A DNA stretch of 64,000 nucleotides, taken from contig OX387197.1 in assembly GCA_947561715.1 (NCBI GenBank), positions 997,001-1,061,000 on the forward strand, given 5' to 3'. The position numbers and the translations under genes were made by a program. A model generated the notes under the pieces. That model worked only from the letters and a program-made list of their open reading frames with translations, searched no databases and was not told the origin of the DNA. Shown piece by piece: positions 61,901 to 64,000 of this stretch; the first letter of the stretch is position 1, and every line of letters starts with the position of its first letter. Source of the stretch: Ascidia mentula. Lineage: Eukaryota; Chordata; Ascidiacea; Phlebobranchia; Ascidiidae.

Positions 61901-63934
61901 GGCAACTCCAATTCTATGTGGTTGGGACTAAAGATAATTAAGCACAGCACGACAAAGCGATTATAGTTGTATTTAGTTTTAGTTGTACCAACTTATCAGT
62001 GCTAGTGGATGGCGCAATATATTACACAAGTAAAAATTAAAAGAATACCACCTTTTTTTCCTAATTTAGTAAGAGTGTTTCAAACGTATGAAAACATAAC
62101 TTTGTTTTATATTTTGACAACAAAGCATGACAAAGTTCCAATGACTTGCAAATGCAATTAAAACAAAACTTACAACAATTTATAGTCAAATATTAGCATT
62201 CAAGTTAGCAAATATTTGTCAGCACTTAGCATCAAACAACATGAATGTAAATAACCCTTTTTTACCTTTGACAAATGCTGATCTACAACATACTCGTTCT
62301 TCCAACATATCAGGCATTTCACTCCAAGTATTTTCATCTAAATCCAAAACCTGACATTTCTTTCCACCACCATAGCTTCCCATGACATAAACCTTTCTCC
62401 CACATCTTGTTGATGTCAAACCATATCGACCAGGGATGAGTTTCTGTTCATATTACTACAAGTTTATTCTACCTTTCCACTATTTTCTGAGTTAATGTCA
62501 GCCTAAAATCGAGGTTTGGAATTTTTGGCACATTTTAATCATATTTTCATTGAAACTGAAACAATATCTGACGAATTAATCTTTTCTCGGCAAAAACATT
62601 CACTTCTTGGCACATTTTAAACATTATTCGCCAAGGTTTAGATCACCAAAATCAAAACTGTTTCTGTCGATAAAAACACCTGGATTAATCTCTTTTGAGA
62701 GAAATTGGATCTAATCGCAGGCCTTAACTTTACATTTTATTCATCTATTCAGTCTATTATGTTGCTATTATATGCAAACTATAATACCAGTAGTGTTTGA
62801 TGATAACTTCTAGTTTTATTTATTTGTGTAATAGATTACAATTAAATGCAGACTATATAAGTCTCAGCCTACTTTTTTGTGTTTAAATTGCTTTGTGATG
62901 ACATCATGACTGACACAATCTTCTTTTGAATTCTGACCACCAATTAGGAAAAATTCTGTGTTGAAAAATAATCATTGTAGTAAATATAAGTAAAAAAATA
63001 AGTAAATATTTAATTAGTAAACAACTTACCACTGGAAGGTATACGATGCTTAAAAATGTTGTTGTATTCATCAACGAGCATGTTGGCACACACCAAGTTT
63101 TTCCTCACAAGATTCTGGAAAATAATTTTAAACACTAAATTTGGCAAATTCAGATTATGTTGAGCAAACAAATCCATACAAATTCTTCAATAGACTAAAC
63201 ATACTGATGTTTTGCAGCATTCATGAATTTAAGATATCACTATAAACTCACATCCTTGGAAACTTGTTGAAGAAATTCAGATTTCATCGATGAAAGATCA
63301 AGTTGGGAGAAAAGATTCACAAACAATTCTTCACGTTGATGAGGATTATAATTAACCCACTTCACAATTCCACTAAAAACAAATTCCTCACAATTCTACA
63401 AAAAACATGGAGTCTTCAAAAACAGTTTTTTTTCTACTACTATGAAAAATTTTGGTTGTTCAAAAATTTTAAAATTTAAACACTGTGAGTTAGTTGGGGA
63501 TTATTTAATATCTGTAATTCATAAACATATCACATTTATTTAAATACTTCAATTTCAGCTCACCATTACATTTGAACATTACATTCTTATTTATTATATT
63601 TAACTGTACATTAACCAAAATCATGACATGCGACTGCATTTTCATTGATTATCAGATTAATTTTTTTCAATAAGAGAAAGCTTTACGATATGATAAAAAG
63701 CAATCAATGGTAACAAAACCTTTCCCCTCTGTTTGATGATTGCAGACATATCTTCAACATCGAGTTCCATGAAATCATCATGTTGTACAACAGTTGCAAT
63801 GTTATCAACAATCATTTGGTTTGTTTTCTTTTCCACATCAGCAAGATTGTATCGAGTAGCATAAGCTCTTAGTTTCACGCAACTATCCGTTGTGACCATG
63901 TGAAGAATGTAGCGACCACAGAACGTCTTCAAAT
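58931..63934 (-). CDS. Kelch gene F: BTB-BACK-Kelch protein, exons 4-12 (5' end outside window)
   Basis: Visible exons: 63720-63934 (exon 4), 63252-63395, 63030-63114, 62873-62955, 62266-62443, 61045-61176, 60050-60205, 59355-59502, 58931-59039. Phases and lengths agree with gene E exon by exon except exon 11, which has the D length. The BACK domain (LRAYATRYNLADVEKKTNQM) and six Kelch blades (LIGGQNSKEDC, VMGSYGG, VTGGKFNG, CIGGHGNKR, GGLDNNGK, VEVYDPTCDVW) are open, and the C-terminus is AAVAL. The second blade has Gly-Ser in place of the usual Gly-Gly. Exons 1-3 with the BTB domain must lie beyond 64000, so it cannot be judged whether the gene is whole. Confidence 0.88.
60329..60770. repeat. 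Intron-9 repeat shared by genes D, E and F (copy F)
   Basis: The same GC-richer block as 40207-40722, starting cttcctctcgctggaggtac and ending near ggagacgggctgcgcgttct, uninterrupted here. Short frames on both strands (about 79-97 codons) are not kept between the copies, so it does not look coding. Confidence 0.6.
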
Positions 63935-64000
63935 CTACAGGTTTTTTGGTAAAGTAATCATTTAGGTGGGTAGCTAAACTTCATTTCTTTATTCTTTTAA

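Noticed and set aside
1-64000. CRISPR arrays, operons and bacterial-type signals
   Set aside because: No regularly spaced short repeats occur. The genes are spliced and eukaryotic in every respect.

Overview
This is an AT-rich animal nuclear segment with compact, intron-rich genes (many introns of 50-500 bp), GT-AG splice sites, a tRNA-headed SINE, hAT-type elements and gypsy-type LTR fossils. An ortholog of the chordate gene KIAA0232, a tandem Kelch-gene array and the small introns suggest a tunicate such as Ciona. That organism call is inference, because no sequence here names a species.

Layout. (1) At 1.5-6.6 kb on the + strand is a seven-exon KIAA0232-like gene (974 aa as modelled). (2) At 8.7-26.7 kb on the - strand are three BTB-BACK-Kelch genes, called A, B and C here, each with the same 12-exon plan and roughly one exon per Kelch blade. 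A is whole. B is whole but carries a second copy of exon 7 and part of exon 8. C has an in-frame stop and a lost splice acceptor and is probably a pseudogene. Between A and B, a broken 3' end of a C-like gene is fused directly to a 1.2-kb copy of the KIAA0232-like gene. (3) At 28.8-33.9 kb on the - strand is a predicted type I membrane protein with a signal peptide, a CUB-like ectodomain, one transmembrane helix and a very basic cytoplasmic tail. (4) From about 36.1 kb to the window end, a second array of 10-11 kb tandem units holds Kelch genes D, E and F (- strand; F runs off the right edge) with the same 12-exon plan. The intergenic parts of these units carry repeats associated with gypsy-like LTR fossils.

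The five Kelch genes that look usable (A, B, D, E and partial F) encode BTB + BACK + six Kelch blades, the build of CUL3 substrate adaptors. All copies with a visible BTB exon lack the usual Asp and His of the BTB core, so CUL3 or dimer behaviour cannot be assumed. Exon phases are kept in every copy, which is strong internal evidence for the gene models.

Most unusual points: a sequence-level breakpoint between the KIAA0232-like gene and a Kelch exon; a duplicated, possibly mutually exclusive exon 7 in gene B that is about 97% identical to gene D 22 kb away; three related repeats with a degenerate hammerhead-ribozyme fold; and a nested hAT(SINE) insertion with perfect target duplications and empty sites in the paralogs. 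All identities are by eye, and no database search was possible.
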